DNA of 21,486 nucleotides from CAYUNA01 sp047629355 (GCA_047629355.1 JBLHWU010000109.1:1-21486), one strand, 5' to 3'. Shown: positions 1-7,718, numbered from the stretch's first letter. Notes: generated by a model not told the origin, from the letters alone. A program made the numbers and translations.

Positions 1-165
1 CCTCTGGGCATATTCTTCTAAAGCTTCGACGGATAAATTCAAGGTTTCTTGTATATCGGAGTAAGCGAGTGCGTAATTCATCACGATTTTTTGCTCGGCG
101 GGCGATGCTAAGACAAGCACGTATAATTCCATTAATCCAGAGGTTGAAAATTTTTCCTTATCCAT
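1..165 (-). CDS. Anti-sigma factor, RskA-like, N-terminal fragment (runs off left edge)
   Basis: An open frame of 55 codons runs from an ATG at 163-165 (minus strand) to the window edge without a stop. The N-terminus, with STSGLMELYVLVLASPAEQK followed by an acidic helix containing LSVEALEEYA, resembles the start of Bacteroidota anti-sigma factors of the RskA/zinc-finger-like type, where a short helical domain ('SGxLExYVLGxLSPEE') holds an ECF sigma factor and is followed by a single membrane helix and a periplasmic domain. Only the cytoplasmic domain would be present here, so the membrane anchor cannot be checked. Normally the cognate sigma factor gene sits directly upstream, but the 950 bases upstream (to 1115) hold no gene, so this anti-sigma gene appears to start its own unit. 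No Shine-Dalgarno sequence is seen. The family call is from memory of the motif and is moderate. Confidence 0.6.
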   Translation of the reverse strand, partial: MDKEKFSTSGLMELYVLVLASPAEQKIVMNYALAYSDIQETLNLSVEALEEYAQR

Positions 166-305
166 TTTCTTGGGTTGAAAACCGCAGTTTGAGATATAAG
201 GTAACCTTGAATAATTGACTAAACATGACTTAGTCGCTTTATTTTTTCTATAATTATTGAATTGAGGATTTGTTCTCGTTCTTCACTATTCTTATTTCAC
301 GGATT

Positions 306-534
306 AAGTGGCAAAGCAAAATTATCGTAACTACTCAGGTGGTTTTTAGTCTATTTTTAGTTAAAATAATGTCTTTTAAGTTATGGAAATGTTAAAATAA
401 TTATTTTTTGTCAAAAATTTGAGAAAATCAGACAAATATAATTTTTAAACAAAACTATAAATAACTGATAATCAATAAACTAAAGTACCTGAATAGTTAC
501 AAATTATCTATAAATAATTCTGCTTTGCCACTTA
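306..534. repeat. Long inverted repeat, CAGGT-core family, copy A (diverged)
   Basis: The left arm at 306-349 (AAGTGGCAAAGCA, then GTAACTACTCAGGT) is matched in reverse complement by the right arm at 480-534 (AAGTGGCAAAGCA, then GTAACTATTCAGGT), with an 8-10 base length difference inside the arm. The loop is about 130 bases of AT-rich DNA with no coding frame. The outer bases may extend the pairing as TTTCAC...GTGAAA (293-298 and 535-540). The inner core (GTAACTAnTCAGGT) relates this copy to the palindromes at 1790-1977 and 8618-8697. Confidence 0.65.
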
Positions 535-859
535 GTGAAACGTATTCAATAGCTTGAGTCATTATACTTGTCCTTTTTCCCTCTAAAAACATTAAAAGAT
601 AAGTCTGTAACGGTGATAAGTAAGTGCCCCTAAATAATCGACACTTTTCGACAGGACTATTTTCCGTCTAAAAAACTTAAAAACGCCTTCAATAGAAGGA
701 CTATTAAAGGATTTTTTTTCTTAAACAAAAAATATCCTCTGTCAAAAGTGTCGATTGTTTAAGGTCATCTATCTTATGCACACTCGTACCTGATTTTTTA
801 AACTTTTTACAAGAAAAAATTACGGCGCATTATGGCTCAATTTATTAAATTCGTTTCAG
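535..859. repeat. Nested inverted repeat, ATTGAG/CATTATAC family
   Basis: The outer left arm is 535-580 and the outer right arm 811-859; both read GAAACGnATTnAATA followed by TTGAGnCATAAT-like sequence in the same relative orientation. An inner palindrome pairs 629-660 with 732-763 around the shared AATCGACACTTTT word, enclosing a 70-base loop with its own small hairpin (CCTTC/GAAGG). The left arm is nearly identical to a direct copy at 1568-1610, and the right arm (reverse complement) to 8396-8442. There is no open reading frame inside. Confidence 0.65.
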
Positions 860-905
860 TTAGTTCTACTTTAAGACTCTTAAATCTGGTGCAAAAAACA
901 AAGGG

Positions 906-1029
906 AGCTTGAGGGAGAAAATGGTTTTAAAACCATTTTTCCCCCTCAAGCCTCTCTCCGCCGAAGGCGGCGGGCTGGGTGTTTTTGATGAGCAAAATCG
1001 GGCTTAACGCCCAATTTTGCCCATCAAAC
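906..1029. repeat. Cluster of three GC-richer hairpins
   Basis: Three hairpins follow one another. The first is 906-952, centred on the palindrome ATGGTTTTAAAACCAT with CTTGAGGG/CCCTCAAG outer arms. The second is a short CCGCC-GAA-GGCGG stem at 958-970. The third is 981-1029, with a 21-23 base stem around GCAAAAT/ATTTTGC and a five-base loop. They are richer in G and C than the surrounding DNA. They lie 87 bases beyond the dodecin stop codon and could act as its terminator, though no clear T tract follows. A diverged copy of the first arm is at 20992-21043. Confidence 0.6.
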
Positions 1030-1115
1030 TCCTCATTGATAAAGAATGAAACAAGAATCTTAGTTTATTCGTTTCACGTTCCTTAAGTAGTTATTCAAGT
1101 TCTTAAACAATCAAA

Positions 1116-1316
1116 TTACTTAATTTCAAACGTGACTTTAAGCGTGACTCGGTAGCTAGTCACAACGCCATCTTCAACGACCATACTTTGGTCTTGGACC
1201 CAAGCAGAAGTAATGCCTTTTAGTGTTTTTGAGGCTTTTTTAATAGCTTTTGCCGAAGCATCTTCCCAACTTTTAGGAGAGTCGGCCATGATTTCAATTA
1301 CTTTCATAATTGCCAT
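1116..1316 (-). CDS. Dodecin family flavin-binding protein
   Basis: A 66-residue protein starting MAIMKVIEIMADSPKSWEDA. Dodecins are small beta-alpha-beta-beta proteins that assemble into hollow 12-mers and store or buffer flavins (riboflavin, FMN, FAD) in the cytoplasm. Family hallmarks visible here: KVIEI first strand, SPKSWEDA before the helix, the AIKKASKTLKGI helix end, the W-Q pair in TSAWVQDQS (the Trp stacks on the flavin and Gln contacts it in known dodecins), and the EDGVVTSYRVTLKVTFEI last strands. The frame stays open upstream to a TTG at 1355, but the ATG at 1314-1316 gives the normal family length and N-terminus, so I chose it. It has no co-directional neighbour within 700 bases and appears monocistronic. 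Confidence 0.9.
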   Translation of the reverse strand: MAIMKVIEIMADSPKSWEDASAKAIKKASKTLKGITSAWVQDQSMVVEDGVVTSYRVTLKVTFEIK

Positions 1317-1380
1317 AATCGTATATTTTTGTGCGCTTTCAGAAGTCTTTTTCAAAAAAAAAACGCTATTAGGTAATAAA

Positions 1381-1388
1381 ATTTTCTC
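1381..1388 (-). promoter_or_regulatory. Possible Bacteroidota-type -7 element upstream of dodecin
   Basis: Read on the minus strand, TATTTTTG fits the TAnnTTTG -7 consensus of the Bacteroidota primary sigma factor. It lies about 65 bases upstream of the chosen dodecin ATG. I see no clear -33 TTTG at the expected distance, and AT-rich DNA produces this motif by chance, so this is tentative. The coordinates may be off by a few bases. Confidence 0.25.
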
Positions 1389-1567
1389 TCAAAAATATAT
1401 GTATTAGGAATGCGAATTAAATAAACTCAGACTATATTTTGCCCATTCTTTTTCTGTCAAAACACACAAAAACAGTTCCATAACCCTGCTATGCAAAGAT
1501 TTTTTGAATTTTTTAGTCGAAAAAATAAAAGAGCATTACGTTCTGACCTATTTAATTTCTTTTTTTA

Positions 1568-1720
1568 GTGAAACGTATTCAATAAATTGAGCCATTATAC
1601 TTGTCCTCTTTTTCTAAAACCTCAAAAAACCTCAAATAACCAGTTATGCTTGCTTTTTTTAAATTCCTTAAACGAAAAAATCACTTCGTCATAATGGGTA
1701 CCTTAACTTATTACTCAATG
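1568..1720. repeat. Imperfect inverted repeat, ATTGAG/CATTATAC family
   Basis: The left part (1568-1610) is a direct copy of 535-577: the first 40 bases differ at only about three places (GTGAAACGTATTCAATA is shared exactly). The right part (about 1686-1720, with CATAATGGGTA and ACTTATTACTCAAT) is a more diverged reverse complement of the same sequence. The interior includes T-rich and A-rich runs that also pair. No coding frame. Confidence 0.55.
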
Positions 1721-1789
1721 TTCCAGTTTTTTGAGAAACAATTTATAGAAATTACTTTTTTCTTTGAAAACGAGCAATAGAGATTTTTT

Positions 1790-1977
1790 GACAACACATA
1801 AGTAACGCGTAGTAATTAATCAGGTAGTTTTATAAACATCTTTTTCCGCTATTTTTCCCTTAAAAATTTCTTCAATAACACTGGCTATTCAAGAATTTTT
1901 AAAGAAAAACTATCGAAAAAATCTTGTCTAAAAATTTTACCTGATTAATTCGCGTTCCTTAGCATTTTATGGTTGTC
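1790..1977. repeat. Long inverted repeat, CAGGTA-core family, copy B
   Basis: The left arm 1790-1827 (GACAAC..CATAA..GTAACGCG..AATTAATCAGGTA) is matched in reverse complement by 1938-1977, with small insertions that differ between arms. The loop is about 110 bases. The arm shares TAAGTAACnnGTAGT and AATCAGGTA with the near-perfect hairpin at 8618-8697, so both belong to one dispersed family. Confidence 0.65.
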
Positions 1978-2013
1978 TAATTTAAATAATTTCTCGAATG
2001 AGGCAATCTCGTT

Positions 2014-3356
2014 CTAACAAGTGGAGGATTCCCAAGTGGGACTTCGTCCAGACATGTGTTTAGAGGAAACTCGAGGCTTATAGACTTTGTCTATATTTTT
2101 CACCAACTTTTCCAACTCCGCTTTCGGATTTGGCTGCTCCAGAATGTGCTCGAATACGAGCAAGAGGCTCTGAATGCTTAGCTGGTTTCGCAGGCTTCTC
2201 AGTGTATAGAGCGCAAGGTTGTCCTTAATCCTGACTGCTTGCATAGGATGAGAAAGCAGGCTCAGGTTCAAGTATTGCCGAGACCCGTCTTCACCCACAT
2301 GCTTGGTCAACTGCCCCCACGCTTCATATTGCTTCCAGTCTTGAAAAAAGACCTTTACTAACCAACGTAATGTAAAGCATTCCAGCACATCCCCCACATC
2401 CTGCACTCTCCAAGTCATATCCTTGGCTATGACGTAGCGGATTTTTTTTCTCCTTCGTATTTTAAAGCGATAATTAATCGTTTCTTGCCATGTGCCGTCA
2501 ACCTTCGCGGTGGTACTCATATATTCAATCGAAACTTCTTCACTCTCTCCATCCATAAATTCAGCCGTGCCATATAACGCATCTACTTTCACCGACTTTA
2601 CGTTGAAGGTACTAAATTTAGATTAGACTTGTTACCCTTTAAAAATACTCGTCTGAAAAAGATATTTTCATACAAGCATTTTTTAAAGGGTAAGCAACTC
2701 TATTTAAACTCCACCACTAATTATAACGCAATCGCATTCTTAGTCGGGTACAAAGGACTTCGTACTGGTTCTGCTGGACGGTCTTTTTTCTTTAATCCCT
2801 TCTTCTTCAAAATAACATTTTGTTGCTGCTATGATTTTAAATCAGGATTCATCTTATAAAACTCAAAACCAATTGGAATAGTTACCTTTTCGGTCACTAA
2901 TAACACAAAAAATAGGCTCTGTCCCATAAAATAACCACCACTTTTCTTCTCCTTTTGCTTCCCTAAATGGTAGATTTCCTTTGCATTTTTTGACCGTTCC
3001 CGTTTTGTATCATCTATTTCTATACTCCCTTCGGTCAGCTTATGTTTAGCTAAAATTACTTCTGTACTATGCTGAAATAATTTTTCCTATTTTATCTTAC
3101 TTTGCCGAAACATCCGGCTTAAAATCTTGCCTAACCAACTACCAGAACCAGCTCTCGAAAACTTTTCCCAACAAACACTATTCGTCATTATTATGTCCGC
3201 TAAGCAAAAGCCTAACCAACACTGCTGGATTTTTGTCAAACGATAAGAAGCATCACATTCAGCTAAGGATTTGAACAACATTTCTATGTAGTCAGTAATG
3301 AAAGGTAATAATTTTCCTCGTAACATGCCAGACTCTTTTTGCAAAAAAAAAATCAT
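2014..3356 (-). pseudogene. Decayed IS4-superfamily DDE transposase
   Basis: Read on the minus strand from an ATG at 3354-3356, one frame encodes a transposase as far as 2703, interrupted by in-frame stops at 3087-3089, 2829-2831, 2721-2723 and 2700-2702; the coding sense resumes in another frame from about 2613 to 2014. Family features remain: MLRGKLLPFITDY near the N-terminus, MTNSVCWEKFSRA, SIEIDDTKRERSK (first catalytic Asp), KKSGGYFMGQSLFF, VKVDALYGTAEFM (second Asp) and FTLRWLVKVFFQDWK. The last should be the Y-(2)-R-(3)-E-(6)-K signature of IS4-type transposases, but Y is F and the catalytic Glu is Lys, so even a repaired frame would be inactive. Two of the stops sit where relatives, as I remember them, have Trp (TGG to TAG), which fits point decay. 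A palindrome interrupts the frame at 2614-2702. I did not find terminal inverted repeats or a target duplication. Confidence 0.85.
2627..2699. repeat. Small palindrome interrupting the transposase remnant
   Basis: The left arm 2627-2651 (ACTTGTTACCCTTTAAAAAT) and right arm 2673-2699 (ending AAAGGGTAAGCAACT) are reverse complements over about 22 of 25 positions, with a loop of about 21 bases. On the minus strand the transposase sense ends at GAGTTTAAA (about 2703-2711) and resumes at AAATTTAGTACC (about 2608-2619), so the palindrome looks inserted in the old coding sequence. It is not a copy of the other palindrome families in this window. Confidence 0.6.
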
Positions 3357-3426
3357 TTTTGCCTAAGTTTTTTTAGCTAAGAACTGGGACATTGAGTATT
3401 ACCTACTCCCTGAGTTGAAAAACAGG

Positions 3427-3458
3427 AATATCTAGATTTATGTAAAAATCTAGATATT
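3427..3458 (-). terminator. Hairpin downstream of trkH
   Basis: A perfect 13-base stem (AATATCTAGATTT / AAATCTAGATATT) with a six-base loop lies 20 bases beyond the trkH stop codon. On the minus strand it is followed by CCTGTTTTTC, a weak T tract. It is probably the trkH terminator, or a processing hairpin. Confidence 0.5.
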
Positions 3459-3477
3459 GAGGTGTTGCTTTTAAAAA

Positions 3478-4944
3478 TTAGTTTGACTTCCAAAAATAAG
3501 GCGTCATCAATACCAAAATCGTGAATAATTCCAATCTACCCAATAGCATCAATAAAGCTAAAAACCACTTTGTTTCACTTCCTAAATGTGCGAAGTTATC
3601 AAGAGGACCAACGTCGCCAATCGCAGGACCAACATTCCCTAAAGAAGTCGCCACTGCGCCAATTGCCGTTTGAAAATCATGACCCATCATGGACAAAACA
3701 ATGGAGCCGAAGACGAATAAAAATAAGTACAACAATAGAAAAATAATGATGTGCGTGACCATTCGGGGCTTAACGACCTGCTCATTTATTTTCATAGGCA
3801 AAACGGCGCGAGGATGCAAAATTCGTTTAAATTCTAATTTTGAATTTTTGAAAAATGCCAAATGTCGAATCAATTTAATACCGCCACTTGTCGAGCCTGC
3901 GCAAGCTCCAGAAAATAATAGAATGAAAAATATCATCGTAATCGCTGGGGACCAAGCCGTATAATCTGCGGACACGAATCCTGTTGTCGTGATGAGAGAA
4001 ACAATTTGAAAAAGACTATCGCGGAAAGCTTGTTCAAATTGAAAAGCGGCATTTCTATCTTTTTCAATAAAAAAGACAAGGATAGAGATAGAAATGGCGA
4101 GACTGGTTATCCCTAAAAAATACGCTCTGAACTCATCATTTTGCCAGACTTTCTTGAATTTTCGATTCAATGCCAAGTACGTTACGGAGTAGTTCATACC
4201 TGCCAAAAACATAAAAAAGATGATGATATATTGGATAACTGCGTTTGGATAGGCTGCCATGCTGGCATTTTTAGTAGAAAAACCACCCGTTGCCATCGTT
4301 GTTAATCCGTGATTGAGGGCGTCATAAAAGGTCATGCCCGCTATTTTTAATAAAACAATCAATGCTACTGTCAATCCAACATAAATGAACCAAAGTCGCT
4401 TGGCAGTCTCCTGAATACGTGGATGAATTTTTTCAGAAGTTGGACCAGGAGCTTCCGCCGTAAAAAGTTCAATGCCGCCGATACCTAAGAGCGGGAAAAT
4501 AGCCACAGTTAATACAATAATTCCCATCCCGCCAATCCATTGTGTGAGACTTCGCCAATATAAAAGGTCCTTTGGAATGCTTTCAATATCCGTTAAAATC
4601 GTCGCGCCCGTCGTCGTCATGCCCGACATCGTTTCAAAAAAGGCGTCGGTAAAATTGACAATTTCACCGCTAAATAAATAAGGAATCATCCCAAAAGTTA
4701 CCATTGATAACCAACCTAATGCAACAATTAAGTAACCTTCTCGCTTGTTGACAGAATTGTCGTCTCCTTGTTTGAGTTGCCACAAAATCGCGCCGACTGC
4801 AATGCAAATCAGTCCAGACTTAAGCAATGGCATTCCATTACTATCGTGGAAATAGTAAGAAAAAGGAAGCCCTGTCAACATCATTCCTCCAATAATCATT
4901 AGGAGAACACCGACGATGCGACCGATTTGTTTAAAATTTATCAT
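3478..4944 (-). CDS. trkH: TrkH-family potassium uptake channel subunit
   Basis: A 488-residue integral membrane protein of the TrkH/KtrB superfamily, which moves K+ through the inner membrane with a cytoplasmic TrkA ring as gate. Four channel repeats can be seen through their selectivity-filter loops: MTTTGAT (109-115), TMATGGFST (216-224), ITTTGFVS (318-325) and SLGNVGPAIGDVGP (434-447). GGMGIIVL (138-145) and GRLELFTILVL near the C-terminus (469-479) are also typical of TrkH. Length is normal for the family. The gene is alone: trkA, often adjacent in Bacteroidota, is not in this window. It reads divergently from bglX, with a 379-base gap between them. The ATG start at 4944 fits the usual N-terminus, which begins just before the first membrane helix. 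Confidence 0.93.
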   Translation of the reverse strand: MINFKQIGRIVGVLLMIIGGMMLTGLPFSYYFHDSNGMPLLKSGLICIAVGAILWQLKQGDDNSVNKREGYLIVALGWLSMVTFGMIPYLFSGEIVNFTDAFFETMSGMTTTGATILTDIESIPKDLLYWRSLTQWIGGMGIIVLTVAIFPLLGIGGIELFTAEAPGPTSEKIHPRIQETAKRLWFIYVGLTVALIVLLKIAGMTFYDALNHGLTTMATGGFSTKNASMAAYPNAVIQYIIIFFMFLAGMNYSVTYLALNRKFKKVWQNDEFRAYFLGITSLAISISILVFFIEKDRNAAFQFEQAFRDSLFQIVSLITTTGFVSADYTAWSPAITMIFFILLFSGACAGSTSGGIKLIRHLAFFKNSKLEFKRILHPRAVLPMKINEQVVKPRMVTHIIIFLLLYLFLFVFGSIVLSMMGHDFQTAIGAVATSLGNVGPAIGDVGPLDNFAHLGSETKWFLALLMLLGRLELFTILVLMTPYFWKSN

Positions 4945-4963
4945 TGCGATTTATTTAAGCGCA

Positions 4964-4971
4964 CAAAACTA
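4964..4971 (-). promoter_or_regulatory. Candidate -7 element for trkH
   Basis: On the minus strand TAGTTTTG matches TAnnTTTG exactly and lies 20 bases upstream of the trkH ATG, which would give a very short leader. No clear -33 element was found at the usual distance, so the assignment rests on the -7 match and position. Confidence 0.4.
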
Positions 4972-5105
4972 CGCAAAGAAGTTATTTTTGCACTTTTTTA
5001 ACACAATTTTTCCACATCAATACTTTCTCATAATTTCAAAAAGCGATTAGATGACTCTTTTTATATTTTAAAATGGCAAAATTAATTTACATTTGGGATT
5101 CAACC

Positions 5106-5263
5106 TTTAATGTCTTCGCCAAATGATGAATAATTGAAAACAGAATTATGGTAAGCTACTTACCTATTATTTATGTATTTGTTTCGTAATCAAATCCATA
5201 AAAACCTAATTTATTGTAAATTCATCATTCATCATTTATCATTTGGGGACTACATTGAACATT
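5106..5263. repeat. Inverted repeat with heptamer-built arms (CATCATT words)
   Basis: The right arm at 5221-5246 consists of successive seven-base words CATCATT, CATCATT, TATCATT, ending in TGGGG. The left arm at 5119-5136 carries the reverse complement (CCAAATGATGAATAAT). Weaker pairing continues outward (5106-5120 with 5246-5263, about 11 of 15). The loop is about 85 bases. It shares its design, not its sequence, with the elements at 10638, 13604, 15726 and 19337. Confidence 0.6.
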
Positions 5264-5323
5264 AAGAAGCCTATTTCATAGAAAAATTTTAATCGTAATT
5301 TTTAAATATTAATTGTACCAAAT

Positions 5324-7633
5324 ATGAAAAATCCGTTTTTAGTAATTTTTGCTTTAGTCCTATTGTTTGGATGTATGCCTAATGAAATGAAGAGTCAAAC
5401 CAGAACTACTGCCTCTCCAAATAAAACCTCAACGTCAAAAGATACCGAAAAGAAAATCGACGAGTTAATCGCAAAGATGACGCTCGAAGAAAAGATCGGG
5501 CAATTAATTCAATATAATGGTAGCTGGGATGTCACAGGACCTGCGCCAGCCGGCGGAGGAGATAAAGCCAAATATGAACACCTTAAAAACGGACGAGTCG
5601 GCTCAATGTTGAATGTCGTGTCGGTTAAAGCTACGCGAGAAGCACAAGAATTGGCAATGAGTAGCCGCTTGAAAATTCCGTTGATTTTTGGTTATGATGT
5701 GATTCATGGGTATCAAACAATGTTTCCAGTGCCTTTGGGAGAATCTGCGAGCTGGGACATGGATGCAATTAAACAATCTGCTCAAATTGCAGCGGCTGAA
5801 TCTGCAGCTTCGGGTATTCACTGGACTTTTGCGCCAATGGTAGACGTTAGTCGAGATGCGCGTTGGGGTAGAGTCATGGAAGGTGCCGGTGAAGATACTT
5901 ACTTGGGTTCGAAAATTGCGACAGCCCGAGTAATGGGTTTTCAAGGAGATGATTTGAGCACAGACAATACCATTGCGGCTTGTGCGAAACACTTTGCTGC
6001 CTATGGTTTTGCGGAAGCAGGACGAGATTACAATACGGTTGATATTAGTGAACGAACGTTGCGAGAAGTTGTTTTTCCTCCGTTTCAGGCTTGTGTAGAC
6101 GCGGGTGTAGCGACGTTTATGAACTCTTTTAATGAAATTGGTGGTGTGCCAGCGACGGGGAGCAAATTTTTGCAAAGAGATATTTTGAAAGGCGAGTGGG
6201 GTTTTGATGGCTTCATTGTTTCAGATTGGGGTTCGATTGCAGAAATGATTCCTCACGGAGTTGCAAAAGATAAAAGAGATGCTGCAAAAATCGCGATGAA
6301 TGCAGGTAGTGATATGGATATGGAAGGCTATTGCTACATTGATGAATTGCAGGGTTTAGTAGATGCAGGTGAGGTTGATTTGGCTAAAGTTGAGGATGCG
6401 GTACGCCGTGTTTTGCGGGTAAAATTTCGTTTAGGTTTGTTTGATGACCCTTACAAATATTGTGATGAAGCAAAAGAAAAAGCAGTCGTTGGTGCAAAAG
6501 AACACTTAGTAGCCGCACGTGATATTGCTCGGAAATCTATCGTTTTGTTGAAAAATGATAACAATATTTTGCCTTTGAAAAAAGCTGGGCAGACCATCGC
6601 AGTTATCGGACCATTGGCAGCGGATAAAGATGCACCCTTGGGTAGCTGGCGCGCACATGCGGTGGCGAATTCAGCGATTTCTGTTTTGGAAGGTATTAAA
6701 AATGCAGTTAGTGACGTGAACAATGTTAGGTATGCAGAAGGCGCGAAATTGTCGATTGGCAAACGTAATTTTTTAAATGAAGTAACGATTAACATGACCG
6801 ATAAGTCAGGTTTTGCGGAAGCAGAAAAAATGGCAGCAGCAGCAGACATTGTTGTTTTAGCAATTGGAGAAGACGCATGGCAATCGGGCGAAGGGCGTAG
6901 TCAAGTGGATATTGGTTTGACTGGTGTTCAGCAAGAATTATTAGAAAAAATCGTTGCTGCAAACAAAAATACCGTCGTTGTTTTAATGAATGGTCGCCCA
7001 CTCGCTTTGCCTTGGATGGACGAAAATGTGCCTGCGATTGTAGAGACTTGGCAGTTGGGTTCAGAAGCAGGAAATGCGATTGCGGATGTACTTTTTGGCG
7101 ACTACAACCCTTCTGGAAAATTGCCAGTTTCCTTTCCTCGTCACGGTGGACAAACACCGCTTTATTACAATCAAAAAAACACGGGGCGTCCTTCTTCGGG
7201 ACCAGGAATGGTTTTTTGGTCACATTATACGGATGAAAGAAATGATGCGCTTTACCCATTTGGTTATGGGTTGAGCTATACTACTTTTAGTTATAGCGAT
7301 TTGAAATTAAAAGAATCCAGTGTTCCAATGAATGGTGAAGTAAGCATTTCGGTAACGATTAAAAATACGGGCAAGGTAGCGGGTAAGGAAACGGCGCAAT
7401 TGTACATTCGTGATTTATTCGGCAGCGTAACGCGACCAGTGCGAGAATTGAAGGGTTTTGAACAAGTGGAATTAAAGCCTGGTGAATCTAAGACAGTTAC
7501 GTTTACTTTGACGGAAAAAGATTTAGCATTTTGGACCGCTGATAAAAAATGGGCGGCGGAAGCTGGTGATTTTGAGGTCTATGTTGGCGGAAGTTCGAAG
7601 GCTAATTTGAAGGGGACTTTTAGTTTAAAATAG
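5324..7633 (+). CDS. bglX: GH3 beta-glucosidase lipoprotein (BglX-like)
   Basis: A 769-residue glycoside hydrolase family 3 enzyme that releases terminal beta-linked glucose (possibly also other sugars) from oligosaccharides by a retaining mechanism. The N-terminus has a lipoprotein signal: hydrophobic core, then LLFGC with the modified Cys at 17, so the mature protein should be tethered to a membrane facing the periplasm or cell surface. Domain order: (alpha/beta)8 barrel about 45-375 with KHFAAYG (222-228) and GFIVSDWG, nucleophile Asp301; alpha/beta sandwich about 400-620 with the GEDAWQSGEGRSQVD loop, where Glu523 aligns with the acid/base position of BglX; then a fibronectin-III-like domain about 670-760. 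Length and all motifs are as in E. coli BglX. It is a single-gene unit with no SusC/SusD or other polysaccharide-utilisation genes next to it, so the natural substrate cannot be inferred. The ATG precedes the signal peptide directly. Confidence 0.93.
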   Translation: MKNPFLVIFALVLLFGCMPNEMKSQTRTTASPNKTSTSKDTEKKIDELIAKMTLEEKIGQLIQYNGSWDVTGPAPAGGGDKAKYEHLKNGRVGSMLNVVSVKATREAQELAMSSRLKIPLIFGYDVIHGYQTMFPVPLGESASWDMDAIKQSAQIAAAESAASGIHWTFAPMVDVSRDARWGRVMEGAGEDTYLGSKIATARVMGFQGDDLSTDNTIAACAKHFAAYGFAEAGRDYNTVDISERTLREVVFPPFQACVDAGVATFMNSFNEIGGVPATGSKFLQRDILKGEWGFDGFIVSDWGSIAEMIPHGVAKDKRDAAKIAMNAGSDMDMEGYCYIDELQGLVDAGEVDLAKVEDAVRRVLRVKFRLGLFDDPYKYCDEAKEKAVVGAKEHLVAARDIARKSIVLLKNDNNILPLKKAGQTIAVIGPLAADKDAPLGSWRAHAVANSAISVLEGIKNAVSDVNNVRYAEGAKLSIGKRNFLNEVTINMTDKSGFAEAEKMAAAADIVVLAIGEDAWQSGEGRSQVDIGLTGVQQELLEKIVAANKNTVVVLMNGRPLALPWMDENVPAIVETWQLGSEAGNAIADVLFGDYNPSGKLPVSFPRHGGQTPLYYNQKNTGRPSSGPGMVFWSHYTDERNDALYPFGYGLSYTTFSYSDLKLKESSVPMNGEVSISVTIKNTGKVAGKETAQLYIRDLFGSVTRPVRELKGFEQVELKPGESKTVTFTLTEKDLAFWTADKKWAAEAGDFEVYVGGSSKANLKGTFSLK

Positions 7634-7646
7634 TTGTTTGAATTGG

Positions 7647-7713
7647 CATTCCGACTGAAGCGGAGAAATCTGGTAGTAACATTAGATCAGATTCCTCCAC
7701 TTCGGTCGGAATG
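7647..7713. repeat. REP-type palindrome between convergent genes
   Basis: The left arm 7647-7672 (CATTCCGACTGAAGCGGAG..) and right arm 7688-7713 pair at 23 of 26 positions, with a 15-base loop. It lies between the convergent bglX and Nudix genes, where it may terminate both. The word GTCATTCCGACCGAAG belongs, as I remember it, to a widespread REP-like repeat class in Bacteroidota. A single-armed relative occurs at 18307-18336. Confidence 0.7.
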
Positions 7714-7718
7714 ACAAA

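Larger units (their letters stand above)
166..1115. other. Non-coding region with nested inverted repeats
   Basis: No credible coding frame on either strand. The stretch is almost fully occupied by inverted repeats: a small palindrome GACTAA...TTAGTC at 217-235 (possibly an operator of the anti-sigma gene, only inferred), a long palindrome at 306-534, a nested palindrome at 535-859 and three GC-richer hairpins at 906-1029. These are listed separately. The palindromes at 306-534 and 535-859 abut each other. Confidence 0.7.
1317..2013. other. Non-coding region with two large inverted repeats
   Basis: No gene seen. After the dodecin leader (about 1317-1420) come an imperfect palindrome starting with the direct-repeat copy at 1568 and a better palindrome at 1790-1977, both listed separately. 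The remainder is AT-rich with many T and A runs. Confidence 0.6.
4945..5323. other. Divergent intergenic region trkH / bglX
   Basis: No gene. It holds the trkH -7 candidate and a palindrome at 5106-5263. I saw no TAnnTTTG element or Shine-Dalgarno in front of bglX. Confidence 0.55.

Noticed and set aside
306..859. Retron or other reverse-transcriptase RNA locus, suggested by the long nested inverted repeats
   Set aside because: No reverse transcriptase gene is in the window, and the same arms recur at other loci, as expected for dispersed repeats.
1317..1355. Dodecin start at the upstream TTG
   Set aside because: The ATG at 1316 gives the family's usual length and N-terminus.
306..1977. CRISPR array
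   Set aside because: Repeats are inverted, of several families and irregularly spaced; there are no regular spacers and no cas genes.
2629..2859. A 76-codon plus-strand open frame
   Set aside because: It is antisense to the transposase remnant and begins in the palindrome; composition (Phe, Lys and Cys runs) is what AT-rich antisense gives.
5603..7259. Long minus-strand open frames inside bglX (5603-6175, 6451-6849, 6789-7259)
   Set aside because: They are antisense to a fully conserved GH3 enzyme, and their translations show no domain or normal composition.
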